In this document: positions 1-7,413 of the stretch, one piece after another | Position numbering within the stretch: the first letter of the stretch is position 1 | Layout of the letters: each line of letters begins with the position of its first letter | Origin: Treponema bryantii | GTDB taxonomy: Bacteria > Spirochaetota > Spirochaetia > Treponematales > Treponemataceae | Assembly: GCF_036492245.1 (NCBI RefSeq) | Contig: NZ_AP025286.1 | Location: 248,001-312,000, forward strand | Length of the DNA stretch: 64,000 nucleotides | Reading direction: 5' to 3' | Notes under the pieces: model-generated | The model's database searches: none | What the model was told of the DNA's origin: nothing | What the model saw: the letters and a program-made list of their open reading frames with translations, nothing else | Made by a program: the position numbers and the translations under genes

Positions 1-651
1 GATTTTAAAAACGATGGAGAAAACACTTATGATGATTCAGATAGAACTGAAGGTTTTCATAATGGAAATATTAAATCAATTTCAGCTTCATCTTCTTTTG
101 AGGAAACAATAAAAGGACGCATAATAAAATATACTCCTGACAATTTAGGTAAAGCCTTTGAAGTAGGTTGTAGATGTCATCCATACTGGTGGAACTATAA
201 TCATATTCCATGGGTAGAAGGAGTTGATGGAAACGGTATTGGAGAATTCATTACAGTTGAATTTACAGAACCTGTAATTGAACTTGAACTGATTAATGGA
301 TACTCAGATATTAATAACATGAAGCTTTATAAAGAGAATGCCCGTGTAAAAACTTTTAAATTAGAAGATTTGGACAATGATATTACAAAATCGATTTCCT
401 TTGATGATTATGTATATTTCAATAAAGTAATTCTTGAAAAACCAACAACAAAAATTCGACTTACAATTCAAGAAGTATATCCTGGAACAAAATACCAGGA
501 TACATGTTTTAGTTCAATTCTGGCAACTTCATACAAACGATACAATACTGACAAAAAGCAAAATGCAGAAACCTTAAAAAAGTTATATAAAAGATCGATG
601 GAAGTAAGTCCTGAAGAATTTTTTAGAATCCAGACAAAACTTGGTTTCTAA
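1..651 (+). CDS. NADase-type glycan-binding domain protein, 5' partial
   Basis: The frame is open from base 1, so the start lies left of the window; 216 residues are visible. The first internal Met (base 319) sits inside the conserved domain and is not a credible start. The visible part matches the discoidin-like NADase-type glycan-binding domain of spirochaetal and clostridial lipoproteins: WVEGVDGNGIGE at residues 71-82, an ING turn at 98-100, and VYPGTKYQDTCFSSI from residue 159. Proteins of this type are usually exported and anchored by a lipobox, which would lie outside the window. A broken copy of the same C-terminal motif is at 18711-18839. The domain call is from remembered family patterns; its ligand is unknown. 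Confidence 0.7.
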   Translation, partial: DFKNDGENTYDDSDRTEGFHNGNIKSISASSSFEETIKGRIIKYTPDNLGKAFEVGCRCHPYWWNYNHIPWVEGVDGNGIGEFITVEFTEPVIELELINGYSDINNMKLYKENARVKTFKLEDLDNDITKSISFDDYVYFNKVILEKPTTKIRLTIQEVYPGTKYQDTCFSSILATSYKRYNTDKKQNAETLKKLYKRSMEVSPEEFFRIQTKLGF

Positions 652-692
652 GATTTTTTGTACAAGATTATGCAGCGTATCTGGAGTAAAAA

Positions 693-1553
693 ATGGAAAA
701 ATACATTGGTTATACAATAAAAGAACAGATAAGCTACTTGCTTTGCTTGATTATTATGCCAGCTTTGTCTGTATTTGGATTTGTCGAAAAACTATATCCG
801 GTTGTGGTTTCTATTCTTTTTCTTTGTGCAATTCTCTATGTAATAATAGAAAAAAGATATATCTGGTATAAATATAAAATAGATAATGATTCTCTGATTA
901 TAAAAAAATTATTTAGAACGCAAACATATTTATTTGATGAACTGGAGAAAGTGTTAGTATCAGAGAATGCAAGTAAGCCTGTATTTTCATTTAAATTTCC
1001 AAAAGAAACAATAAAAGTATTTCATGATAAAAATATAGCTCAACTCCTGGAATACTTTTTTAATAACAGCATTGAAAATATTTACAATAAGAAATTCCTG
1101 GAATTTGAAAACTCTAAACGATTTATTCATATTACAGAAAGACATAAAAACACTAAAAGAGATGTATTGTTTATATTTTTGGGTTCATCATTATGCTTTT
1201 TAGACCTTTATGTAGAAAGATCTAAAGGCTATTTTATTTATTTATTTCTGGGTATTACAGGTTTGTTAGCTACAATATCATTATTTGCTTTTATTTTGTC
1301 ATTCAGAAGAATAAAGCATTCGGATCTTGAATATGAATACATAGATAAAGATGGTTTTCACTTTCTGAATCTTTATGTACCATTTTCTGAAATTACAGAA
1401 ATTAAAAAATTGAGAAAAAGAACAGGGCTATCAAAGTTAAGACTAAAAACAAAAGACAATAAAGAATGGGAAATATCAGTAATCGACTTTGATGGTGATA
1501 TTTTGTATGAAATGTATTTAGATAAAAAAATAACACGCAATATAACTGTGTAA
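693..1553 (+). CDS. Uncharacterised four-helix membrane protein
   Basis: 286 residues, preceded by a TGGAG ribosome site 8 bases before the ATG. Two hydrophobic hairpins are visible (residues about 15-55 and 155-205), each followed by a soluble beta-rich stretch (about 60-110 and 215-280). This hairpin plus PH-like alternation is common in small bacterial membrane proteins with bPH-type domains, but I do not recognise a named family. It lies 41 bases downstream of the glycan-binding gene on the same strand and could be cotranscribed with it. Confidence 0.6.
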   Translation: MEKYIGYTIKEQISYLLCLIIMPALSVFGFVEKLYPVVVSILFLCAILYVIIEKRYIWYKYKIDNDSLIIKKLFRTQTYLFDELEKVLVSENASKPVFSFKFPKETIKVFHDKNIAQLLEYFFNNSIENIYNKKFLEFENSKRFIHITERHKNTKRDVLFIFLGSSLCFLDLYVERSKGYFIYLFLGITGLLATISLFAFILSFRRIKHSDLEYEYIDKDGFHFLNLYVPFSEITEIKKLRKRTGLSKLRLKTKDNKEWEISVIDFDGDILYEMYLDKKITRNITV

Positions 1554-1570
1554 TTGTACAGATAATTTTA

Positions 1571-1655
1571 GGGGGTGTTACGGGGGCTGGCCCCCGTTAG
1601 AAGGGGTGGCGTAAGACCGCTTGCGGGCTGGAGACAGGGGAAGGCTTTCCCCTTC
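1571..1655. repeat. GC-rich intergenic palindromic repeat, copy 1
   Basis: A GC-rich block in AT-rich surroundings containing two strong hairpins: CGGGGG-CTGG-CCCCCG near 1581-1596, and GGGGAA-GGCT-TTCCCC near 1637-1652. It shares its frame (GGGG-GTT-CGGGGG, TAGAAGGGGTGGCG, GAGACAGGGGAAGGC) with the block at 4350-4424; the segment between the hairpins differs. It abuts the stop codon of the XRE gene and separates convergent genes, so it may also act as a bidirectional terminator. Best read as a REP-like dispersed element. Confidence 0.7.
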
Positions 1656-1862
1656 TTAAAAATAAAAAATCTCTTCAAACTTCTTATCCAGCGCAACGCA
1701 TAAAATCAGGGCGAGCTTTGCGGTAGGGCAGAACTGGCCGGTTTCTATGGAGCTGATTGTGTTGCGCGAAACGCCTACCATTTCTGCGAGTGCATTCTGA
1801 GAAAGATTTTTTTCACTGCGGATTTCTTTAAGATGATTTTTTAAAACAAGTGTGTCATTCAT
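1656..1862 (-). CDS. XRE-family helix-turn-helix regulator
   Basis: 68 residues forming essentially one Cro/CI-type helix-turn-helix: SQNALAEMVGVSRNTIS at residues about 20-36 with the typical IETG turn after it. Start supported by AAGGAG 9 bases upstream. It lies 11 bases after the small DUF6442-like membrane protein, and this regulator/membrane pair recurs in Firmicutes and treponemes. The family is a sequence-specific DNA binder; the target is not known, although the paired operators at 2971-3027 upstream of the same operon are a natural candidate. Confidence 0.85.
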   Translation of the reverse strand: MNDTLVLKNHLKEIRSEKNLSQNALAEMVGVSRNTISSIETGQFCPTAKLALILCVALDKKFEEIFYF

Positions 1863-1873
1863 TCTAAATCTCC

Positions 1874-2200
1874 TTAAAGACGGCCGGTCAGCTGCAGAAT
1901 GAATACTACTGTCAGCAAAATAAAAATGGCAAGATAGCCGAGTGCAACAAAAAGTTCATGCAGTTTTTTCATCTTGAAAAACTTTACGCAAAAAGCAACT
2001 GTGAGCATACCGAAGAAAATCATCCAGCACTGAACGCTTACTCGCTTTGTGAATATCCAGCTGAGGATTGAAACAAAAGCACACAATCCGAATGAAGAAA
2101 AGAATGCTGCTGTGGCCGCTGTTTTCTGAACCTCTAAATCAAATACGTCTTTATCGTTGTTTTCTTTTCTGCTTTGTTCAAGGATTTCTTCTTTTGTCAT
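1874..2200 (-). CDS. Small DUF6442-like membrane protein
   Basis: 108 residues beginning MTKEEILEQSRKEN, the characteristic soluble start of DUF6442 proteins, followed by four hydrophobic segments (residues about 30-48, 56-72, 74-80 and 84-104). It sits between the Fe-S membrane protein (13 bases upstream) and the XRE regulator (11 bases downstream), so the three form one operon. DUF6442 proteins have no known activity; pairing with a short XRE protein suggests a membrane partner that modulates the regulator, which is inference. Confidence 0.65.
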   Translation of the reverse strand: MTKEEILEQSRKENNDKDVFDLEVQKTAATAAFFSSFGLCAFVSILSWIFTKRVSVQCWMIFFGMLTVAFCVKFFKMKKLHELFVALGYLAIFILLTVVFILQLTGRL

Positions 2201-2213
2201 TTTTTTTCGCTCC

Positions 2214-2951
2214 TTATTTATTTGTAATTTTATAGTTTAAAACCTTTTTAGGACAAGTCGAAATGCATTCTCCGCAGAAGATGCATTCGGCGTTGCGAAG
2301 CTCGTCACGCTTTACGTCGGCAACTAAATTTTTTACATCAAGACTCATTGGGCACATTTTGTTACAGGCACCGCAGCCAATGCAGTTCTCGCGCTTTGTT
2401 TTAATTTTCAGTTGTGGCAGATGAAGCAGACGTCCTGCCTTATACCCCATGATCATAAAGGGTGCCATCCAGCAGATGTAGTGGCAGTTAGCCCGTTTTC
2501 CGTGAATAATTACCGGAATCAAAAACAGAATTACAATTCCGTAATATATTACATAACTGTAAATGTTGGAAATTGAAATGCCATGATCAGTCATAAAAAA
2601 GGGCTGAATCGTATAGTCGCCTTTTCCCAGTACATTGCAGATAATCACTCCGGAAAGCCATAGTACCCAGATTCCGTATTTGAGATAATTGCGCCAGCCT
2701 TGCTTCGGACTTTTTGGAGAGAAGCATTCAAAGCATTCACTCAAACCTCCGGTAGGACAAAGGAAGCCGCACCATAATCTTCCAAAGAACATTCCAAGAA
2801 TAAACATCAGGGTAAAAACAATAAAGCTTCCGTTTATGATATGCTGCATCGCTGCCATAATGATGAGGTAGGGTGAGAAATAATAAATCGTAATTGGAAA
2901 AAGCAGCATTGAGAATGTAATTAAGAATTTGCGGAATGTCTGTAATTTCAT
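2214..2951 (-). CDS. NapH-like 4Fe-4S membrane ferredoxin
   Basis: 245 residues from the ATG at 2951. An in-frame Met 13 codons earlier exists, but GGAGG (2958-2962) lies directly before the later start, inside what would otherwise be coding. Four membrane helices occupy most of residues 10-165. A WCGFLCPTGGL motif near residue 60 is typical of NapH/MauN/CcoG-type proteins. Two C-terminal ferredoxin clusters follow, CIGCGACNKMCP and CIFCGECISTCPK. The family passes electrons between quinones or flavins and periplasmic partners. Expression is probably repressed through the flanking operators. No partner reductase is nearby, so the physiological acceptor is unknown. Confidence 0.8.
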   Translation of the reverse strand: MKLQTFRKFLITFSMLLFPITIYYFSPYLIIMAAMQHIINGSFIVFTLMFILGMFFGRLWCGFLCPTGGLSECFECFSPKSPKQGWRNYLKYGIWVLWLSGVIICNVLGKGDYTIQPFFMTDHGISISNIYSYVIYYGIVILFLIPVIIHGKRANCHYICWMAPFMIMGYKAGRLLHLPQLKIKTKRENCIGCGACNKMCPMSLDVKNLVADVKRDELRNAECIFCGECISTCPKKVLNYKITNK

Positions 2952-2970
2952 AAAATTCCTCCGAAAGTAG

Positions 2971-3027
2971 TTGCCAAGTATACTTTGCAACTAAGAGTGT
3001 TATAACATTGCCAAGTAAACTTGTCAA
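2971..3027 (-). promoter_or_regulatory. Double-operator promoter of the Fe-S/DUF6442/XRE operon
   Basis: On the minus strand TTGACA (3022-3027) and TATAAC (2999-3004) are separated by exactly 17 bases. Two near-identical imperfect palindromes overlap it: 3008-3027 covers the -35 box and spacer, and 2971-2990 lies just downstream of the expected transcription start. Their shared form is TTGNCAAGTNNACTTGNCAA, centres 37 bp apart. This is the layout of a tightly repressed promoter with two operators. Confidence 0.75.
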
Positions 3028-3042
3028 GATTAACCTTAAAAC

Positions 3043-3071
3043 TTGACACCCTATTCAGTAGGGTGTATATT
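3043..3071 (+). promoter_or_regulatory. higBA promoter with operator in the spacer
   Basis: TTGACA (3043-3048), a 17-base spacer and TATATT (3066-3071). The spacer is filled by a perfect inverted repeat, CACCCTA (3047-3053), TTCAG, TAGGGTG (3059-3065), the expected place for autorepression by the antitoxin. Transcription would start at about 3078, the A of the toxin ATG. Confidence 0.8.
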
Positions 3072-3077
3072 GTAACC

Positions 3078-3434
3078 ATGACAAGAGAATTCATCATTAC
3101 AAAAGAATTTGACCGCACCTGGAAAGAATTAGGTTTGAATGATGATGATTTGCGCGAATTGGAAATATATCTTTGCAAGAATCCAGATTGTGGAGATACT
3201 TTGGAAGGAACTGGCGGGATTAAGAAATTCCGATGGGCGTTGGAAGGTCGAGGAAAAAGCGGAGGTGCAAGAATTATATATTTGGACATAGTTTTTGCAG
3301 AGCATATTTATCTTCTAACAGCTTTTCCCAAAAATGAAAAAGCAAATCTTAGTAAAGCAGAACGAAATCAAATGAAAACCATAATAACAGCTATAAAAAA
3401 TGCTGAGAAGGAGGCTCAAAATGGCAGAAAATAA
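3078..3434 (+). CDS. higB: RelE/HigB-type toxin
   Basis: 118 residues starting MTREFIITKEF. The size, the basic C-terminal half, the central GGIKKFRWAL-GRGKSGGARIIY stretch and the later YLLTAFPKNEKANLS match the HigB/RelE mRNA-interferase fold (phage-derived Gp49-like or YgjN-type subfamily), where the RVIY-like strand and a KxxKxxLS element are hallmarks. The ATG at 3078 is chosen because the promoter ends just before it; no Shine-Dalgarno is visible, so the mRNA may be leaderless. It overlaps the antitoxin by 14 bases. Expected to cleave ribosome-bound mRNA when free of its antitoxin. Confidence 0.8.
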   Translation: MTREFIITKEFDRTWKELGLNDDDLRELEIYLCKNPDCGDTLEGTGGIKKFRWALEGRGKSGGARIIYLDIVFAEHIYLLTAFPKNEKANLSKAERNQMKTIITAIKNAEKEAQNGRK

Positions 3435-3753
3435 AGTATTTGAAAGTATTATGAATGGTCTCTCAGAAAGTCTTGAGTATGCAAAAGGTGATACTTCGAA
3501 GGCAAGACGAATGAGTGTTACTGTTGCAGAACTTCCTCAGTATCATGATAAAGAAATAAAACAGATTCGCGAAGATTTAAATCTCACTCAGAAAAACTTT
3601 GCTTTTGTGCTTGGGGTTTCTCCTAAAACCGTTGAGGCCTGGGAATCAGGAAGAAATGTTCCTCAGGGAACAGCTCAAAGATTTTTGCAGGTCCTTAGAA
3701 CAGGTGGAAAAAAATTACTTCAAGATTACAATGTTGTTACGGTAACTATGTAA
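3421..3753 (+). CDS. higA: HigA-type helix-turn-helix antitoxin
   Basis: 110 residues. The start at 3421 follows AAGGAGG; an upstream in-frame Met lies before that site. Residues about 50-85 form a helix-turn-helix (LNLTQKNFAFVLGVSPKTV followed by EAWESGRNVP) as in HigA/YgjM antitoxins that also repress their own promoter. The SD lies inside the toxin gene and the two genes overlap, implying coupled translation. The likely operator is the inverted repeat in the promoter at 3043-3071. Confidence 0.85.
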   Translation: MAENKVFESIMNGLSESLEYAKGDTSKARRMSVTVAELPQYHDKEIKQIREDLNLTQKNFAFVLGVSPKTVEAWESGRNVPQGTAQRFLQVLRTGGKKLLQDYNVVTVTM

Positions 3754-3849
3754 AATATTTTTACAACTTTCAAAGTCCGCTGTATGTTTACGATTATCTG
3801 AAGAATGAAATCAAGACTGGGAAATTGCAATAAGCATTCACGGGAAATT

Positions 3850-4332
3850 ATGAAGAAAATGAAAATCATAAAAATTTTATATCTAATTATAAATATTATA
3901 ATTTCGTTTTTTACAGTTATTTTTTTACCATTGAATAATTTGACAACACTAATTATAAGATTTTCTTTTTCACAATTTGTACTTTATTATTTTGCGTTTA
4001 ATTCTATTCTAGGAATTATATTAACAGTTAAAAATAAAAACCATAGCGAAAAGATTAAACTCAGGTGGTTTATTCCATCTGTAATTTTTTTATATATAGG
4101 TTTATTATATGTTCGTGCCGTATTTGAATTATTAAATTGGAATTTAGTAAGTATAGGCTCATTAATTCATGATATTTCACTAATTGTAATTTATGCAGGA
4201 CATTTTTTTTATGTAAGAGAAATGATTCGTATTTACAATAAAGAAATTGTTGCCAAAGTTTATTTTAGTATTATGTATCCTATTTCTGTTGTAGTGCCTA
4301 TGCTTGCTTGTTTTCTAGTCTTTATAAGGTAG
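3850..4332 (+). CDS. Uncharacterised membrane protein
   Basis: About 160 residues, almost entirely hydrophobic, with four predicted helices (roughly residues 8-27, 32-62, 70-105 and 115-155). The ATG at 3850 starts directly with a basic MKKMKIIK leader into the first helix; an in-frame ATG 15 codons earlier (3805) is possible and neither has a strong ribosome site. No family recognised. Codon use is very AT-rich like its flanks. It ends 17 bases before the second GC-rich repeat. Confidence 0.5.
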   Translation: MKKMKIIKILYLIINIIISFFTVIFLPLNNLTTLIIRFSFSQFVLYYFAFNSILGIILTVKNKNHSEKIKLRWFIPSVIFLYIGLLYVRAVFELLNWNLVSIGSLIHDISLIVIYAGHFFYVREMIRIYNKEIVAKVYFSIMYPISVVVPMLACFLVFIR

Positions 4333-4349
4333 AAGGGATTTAAATTTAA

Positions 4350-4424
4350 GGGGCGTTGCGGGGGTGTCCCCCGCTAGAAGGGGTGGCGAGCAACGAAGTG
4401 CGAGACAGGGGAAGGCTTTCCCCT
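4350..4424. repeat. GC-rich intergenic palindromic repeat, copy 2
   Basis: Second copy of the element at 1571-1655, keeping the CGGGGG-TGT-CCCCCG hairpin, the TAGAAGGGGTGGCG core and the GAGACAGGGG then AAGGCTTTCCCC hairpin, with a shorter and different middle. It ends three bases before the -35 box of the tcdA promoter. Confidence 0.7.
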
Positions 4425-4426
4425 CC

Positions 4427-4455
4427 TTGTAACCACTTTCTTATCTCTTTATAAT
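4427..4455 (+). promoter_or_regulatory. tcdA promoter, apparently leaderless
   Basis: TTGTAA (4427-4432), 17-base spacer, TATAAT (4450-4455). Only seven bases separate the -10 box from the ATG at 4463 and no ribosome site is present, so transcription should begin at or next to the start codon. Confidence 0.65.
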
Positions 4456-4462
4456 TTACTTT

Positions 4463-5242
4463 ATGAACACAAATCAGTTTGCACGAACCAGACTTACATT
4501 CGGAAAAGAGAATATGGAAAAACTCAACAATGCCCATGTGATTGTTTTTGGTATTGGCGGGGTAGGTAGCTATGTTGTTGAGGCTCTTGTTCGTTCCGGG
4601 ATTGGCGCAATTGATATTGTTGATGATGATAAAATCTGTCTTTCGAATCTGAACCGTCAGCTTTTTGCGTTGCAGTCTACAATTGGCAGAGACAAGGTTG
4701 ATGTCGCCGAAGAGCGTATTCATGACATTAACCCGGACTGTAAGGTTACTAAATGGAAGACCTTCTACATGCCCGACACTGCCGATCAGTTTGATTTTTC
4801 TCAGTATGATTATATTGTTGATTGTATTGATACTGTGACCGGGAAGCTTGAAATCATCACTCGTGCCAAGGCGCTTAAAAAGCCGGTTATCAGTTGTATG
4901 GGTGCTGGAAATAAGGTTGACCCGACTAAGCTCAAGGTTGCTGACATCACGCGCACTTCAGTTTGCCCGCTTGCCCGCGTTATGAGAAATGAACTTAAAA
5001 AGCGACGCATTAAACGGCTCAAGGTTGTGTTTTCAACTGAAACTGCAATTCCTCCGCAGGTCGATGAAGCTGATCCTGATTTTGAAGATACTTCTGGGAA
5101 AACGCCGGAGCGCCAGGGAACTCCAAAAAAACAGACTCCCGGCAGCAATGCTTTTGTGCCTTCGGTGGCAGGAATGATTATTGCGGCAGAGGTTGTAAAA
5201 GACCTCACTCAGTTCCATGTGACAGATTTGTTTAGGGAATAG
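4463..5242 (+). CDS. tcdA: tRNA threonylcarbamoyladenosine dehydratase (TcdA/CsdL)
   Basis: 259 residues of the ThiF/HesA/E1-like family. A GIGGVGSYVVEAL nucleotide-binding loop lies near residue 31, RSGIGAIDIVDDD near 45, and SNLNRQ near 62, followed by YDYIVDCIDTVTGK. It adenylates and cyclises the t6A37 modification of ANN-reading tRNAs to ct6A in the cytoplasm. Length is typical for TcdA. The enzyme often works with a CsdA-type desulfurase and CsdE; neither is adjacent. The start is fixed by the conserved RTRLTFG opening and the promoter just upstream. Confidence 0.9.
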   Translation: MNTNQFARTRLTFGKENMEKLNNAHVIVFGIGGVGSYVVEALVRSGIGAIDIVDDDKICLSNLNRQLFALQSTIGRDKVDVAEERIHDINPDCKVTKWKTFYMPDTADQFDFSQYDYIVDCIDTVTGKLEIITRAKALKKPVISCMGAGNKVDPTKLKVADITRTSVCPLARVMRNELKKRRIKRLKVVFSTETAIPPQVDEADPDFEDTSGKTPERQGTPKKQTPGSNAFVPSVAGMIIAAEVVKDLTQFHVTDLFRE

Positions 5243-5291
5243 AGAGACAGTTTAAGTTCAATTTTGTATATTTAAAAATGGAGTTATAATT

Positions 5292-6314
5292 ATGAAAAAA
5301 ATTATTGTATTATTCAGCCTTTTATTTTCGATTTTCTGCCTTTATGCAAACGATACTTATTTCTTTATGGCAGGCGGACAGCTTGTTCCTACCAAGGAAG
5401 GCAATGTTGATGTCGAAATGTCTGAGGAAATCATAAACATTGTATTAAATCCCAAAGATTACGAAATTACTGTTGATTTCTCTTTTTACAATACTGGGAA
5501 AGATATCAGTCTCGAAATCGGTTTTCCTTTTTTCTGTTTAGGAATTGGAGGAGAAGGAACAATTTCTGATTTCAAATGCTGGACTAATGATGTTGAAACC
5601 AGTTATACCGATTACCCAATTAAGAAGAACTGGAATTCAAATGAACCTACAGAACTTGAAAATGCATATGTAAGAACAATTAAGTTTCCTTCTAAGAAGA
5701 CAACAAAAACCAGAATTTCATATAAAGCTACTTATGGTCGCGAAGCTCCATCTTACACTATAGCAAAGTATCTTTATGGTACCGGTTCCAGCTGGAAAAA
5801 TGCGATTGGAAAGATGACAGTAAGAATCCAGAGTAATCTCATCTATTCTTCTCCAATTCAGCTTGCACTTCCAGAAGAAGGTTCAATGCAAAGAGTCAGT
5901 GATAATGTTTGGGAAGCTGTTTATACAAATATTGAACCGGATGAATACACAAAATGCATTACAATTGTGATGGGTAATATTTTTGGCGATACAGGTCCAA
6001 GAGTTCTGCAAAAAAATAGATTTGTTCCTTGCAACGTGAAGTTGACTAAACAGAGTTTATTCTGGTATACAAAGCCTCAGTTACGCTTGCTCAGAAACGC
6101 AATCTATGCTTTTAATGGCTATCCTTTTAAATCAAAAGATTTAATTGAATTGTTTGAAGTCGAATGTGCAGAATACGGATGGTTTGGCTTTAAGGAAATA
6201 GATGGAAAATATAAAGGTTATTACCCATTAGATAAAAACTTTTCAGAAGACAAATTATCAGACATTGAAAAGTACAATGTTAAACTGATTCTGGAAGAAG
6301 AAAAGAGCTTATAG
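5292..6314 (+). CDS. Secreted protein of unknown function
   Basis: 340 residues with a clear signal peptide (MKKIIVLFSLLFSIFCLYA, cleavage probably after residue 19). The mature N-terminal half is beta-rich with alternating hydrophobics and a DFSFYNTGKDISLEIGFP stretch near residue 57, resembling DUF4424-type extracellular domains; the C-terminal 100 residues are helical and charged. GGAG precedes the ATG. Likely periplasmic. The DUF4424 likeness is a weak impression. Confidence 0.6.
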   Translation: MKKIIVLFSLLFSIFCLYANDTYFFMAGGQLVPTKEGNVDVEMSEEIINIVLNPKDYEITVDFSFYNTGKDISLEIGFPFFCLGIGGEGTISDFKCWTNDVETSYTDYPIKKNWNSNEPTELENAYVRTIKFPSKKTTKTRISYKATYGREAPSYTIAKYLYGTGSSWKNAIGKMTVRIQSNLIYSSPIQLALPEEGSMQRVSDNVWEAVYTNIEPDEYTKCITIVMGNIFGDTGPRVLQKNRFVPCNVKLTKQSLFWYTKPQLRLLRNAIYAFNGYPFKSKDLIELFEVECAEYGWFGFKEIDGKYKGYYPLDKNFSEDKLSDIEKYNVKLILEEEKSL

Positions 6315-6330
6315 TATATCGGATTCGTAT

Positions 6331-6993
6331 TTATGCTTTATTCACAAGCGTAAAACTCTTTCCTGTTAGTTCACACAGCTTATAGAAATCAGTTACTGCA
6401 GTGAGCAGAATTGTAATCCAGTGTTTCTTATTCATATGCCAAGCGGGGAAGATTGATTTGTGGTCTATGAGATTCGGGATGGCATCCTGGTCGGCTTTCA
6501 TGTTTACAACCCAGACGTTTTCATCGCCTGTGAGACCGAGCTGGCGGTATTTAATTCTCATAACAAGTGCAAACCATTTTTCATTCGGACAGCGGAAGAC
6601 AAAAGAGTAGGGCGCATCATCCGGCCACGGGTAATCAGGCTCGGCTCCAAACTTTGATTTTATCCAGGCGATGTAATCATCTTTCAAATCATTTGTCTCA
6701 AAACACTTTGTCTTGATATCATTTATGATTTTCTGAACTTCTTCGCGAAGGGAAGCTACAAAGGCGCCGTGAGAAGGCATATCAAAAAGCGCATATTTTT
6801 CTCCGGTTGCAGAATCAAAAAGCTGGACGGTGAGTGTCTGTTCGGAAAGCACTAAAGTGATGTCGGCTTTGAATGTACCGTTGGAAACTGGCACTTCCAT
6901 TTCATAACTGTTGTCATCGCTTGTTGTAAAGCCAGCCGCTTTCAGAGAGTCTTTCTTAATTTTTGCCGATCGGAAAATGTAGCTGTAGTCCAT
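6331..6993 (-). CDS. MmcQ/YjbR family protein
   Basis: 220 residues. The C-terminal half (about 105-215) has the MmcQ/YjbR pattern: a short helical start ending in FGAEPDYPWPDDAPYSFVFR, then FALVMRI, VVNMKADQD and FPAWHMNKKHWITI. The N-terminal 100 residues form a separate beta-rich region (YMEVPVSNGTFKADITLVL-like), making the protein longer than the usual 115-residue family member. The fold is CyaY-like and is suspected to bind DNA, but no reaction is established. Its ATG directly follows the stop of the GNAT gene (TAAATG). Confidence 0.75.
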   Translation of the reverse strand: MDYSYIFRSAKIKKDSLKAAGFTTSDDNSYEMEVPVSNGTFKADITLVLSEQTLTVQLFDSATGEKYALFDMPSHGAFVASLREEVQKIINDIKTKCFETNDLKDDYIAWIKSKFGAEPDYPWPDDAPYSFVFRCPNEKWFALVMRIKYRQLGLTGDENVWVVNMKADQDAIPNLIDHKSIFPAWHMNKKHWITILLTAVTDFYKLCELTGKSFTLVNKA

Positions 6994-7410
6994 TTAATAT
7001 TCAATCCACTGATGCATGCCAGGACCAAAGAACTCGCTTGGTCTTTCGATAAAGCCGAACTTTTTGTAAAAGCCCTGTTTGTTTTCGGCAGCCATCAGAG
7101 AAATCATAATTCTGTAGCCGGGTTTAAGAAGGCTTCGGATATATTCCATGATTGCTTCCATCAGTTTTCGGCCGAGCCCCTTTCCCTGATATTCGGGAGC
7201 AACAATCACATCTGCAATAAGAACAGAATATCCATGATCCCAGATTACTCGTCCCAGTGAGACCGCTTTATCATTATCTCTGAAACAAATTACATGAGAG
7301 TTTTGCAATCCACCTTCTGCCTGTTCAGCCGGAAACACACTCCAGCCGACAGCCTGTCGTAATCCTAAATATTCTTCTGTGGTAATTGTATTTGTGATTT
7401 TTATATCCAT
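6994..7410 (-). CDS. GNAT acetyltransferase
   Basis: 138 residues with the full GNAT core: VLIADVIVAPEYQGKGLGRKLM (motif A, acetyl-CoA pyrophosphate loop QGKGLG) near residue 68 and YKKFGFIERPSEFFGPGMHQWI at the end. The last feature is typical of the small YjdJ-like/N-acetylglutamate-synthase-like clade. Cosubstrate is acetyl-CoA; the acceptor is unknown. Middle gene of a three-gene operon; its SD (AAGGAT) overlaps the end of the thioesterase gene. Confidence 0.85.
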   Translation of the reverse strand: MDIKITNTITTEEYLGLRQAVGWSVFPAEQAEGGLQNSHVICFRDNDKAVSLGRVIWDHGYSVLIADVIVAPEYQGKGLGRKLMEAIMEYIRSLLKPGYRIMISLMAAENKQGFYKKFGFIERPSEFFGPGMHQWIEY

Positions 7411-7413
7411 AGA

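Noticed and set aside
3754-3831. Short frame after higA reading FQSPLYVYDYLKNEIKTGKL
   Set aside because: Protein-like but only about 28 codons, no start and no recognisable parent; may be chance.
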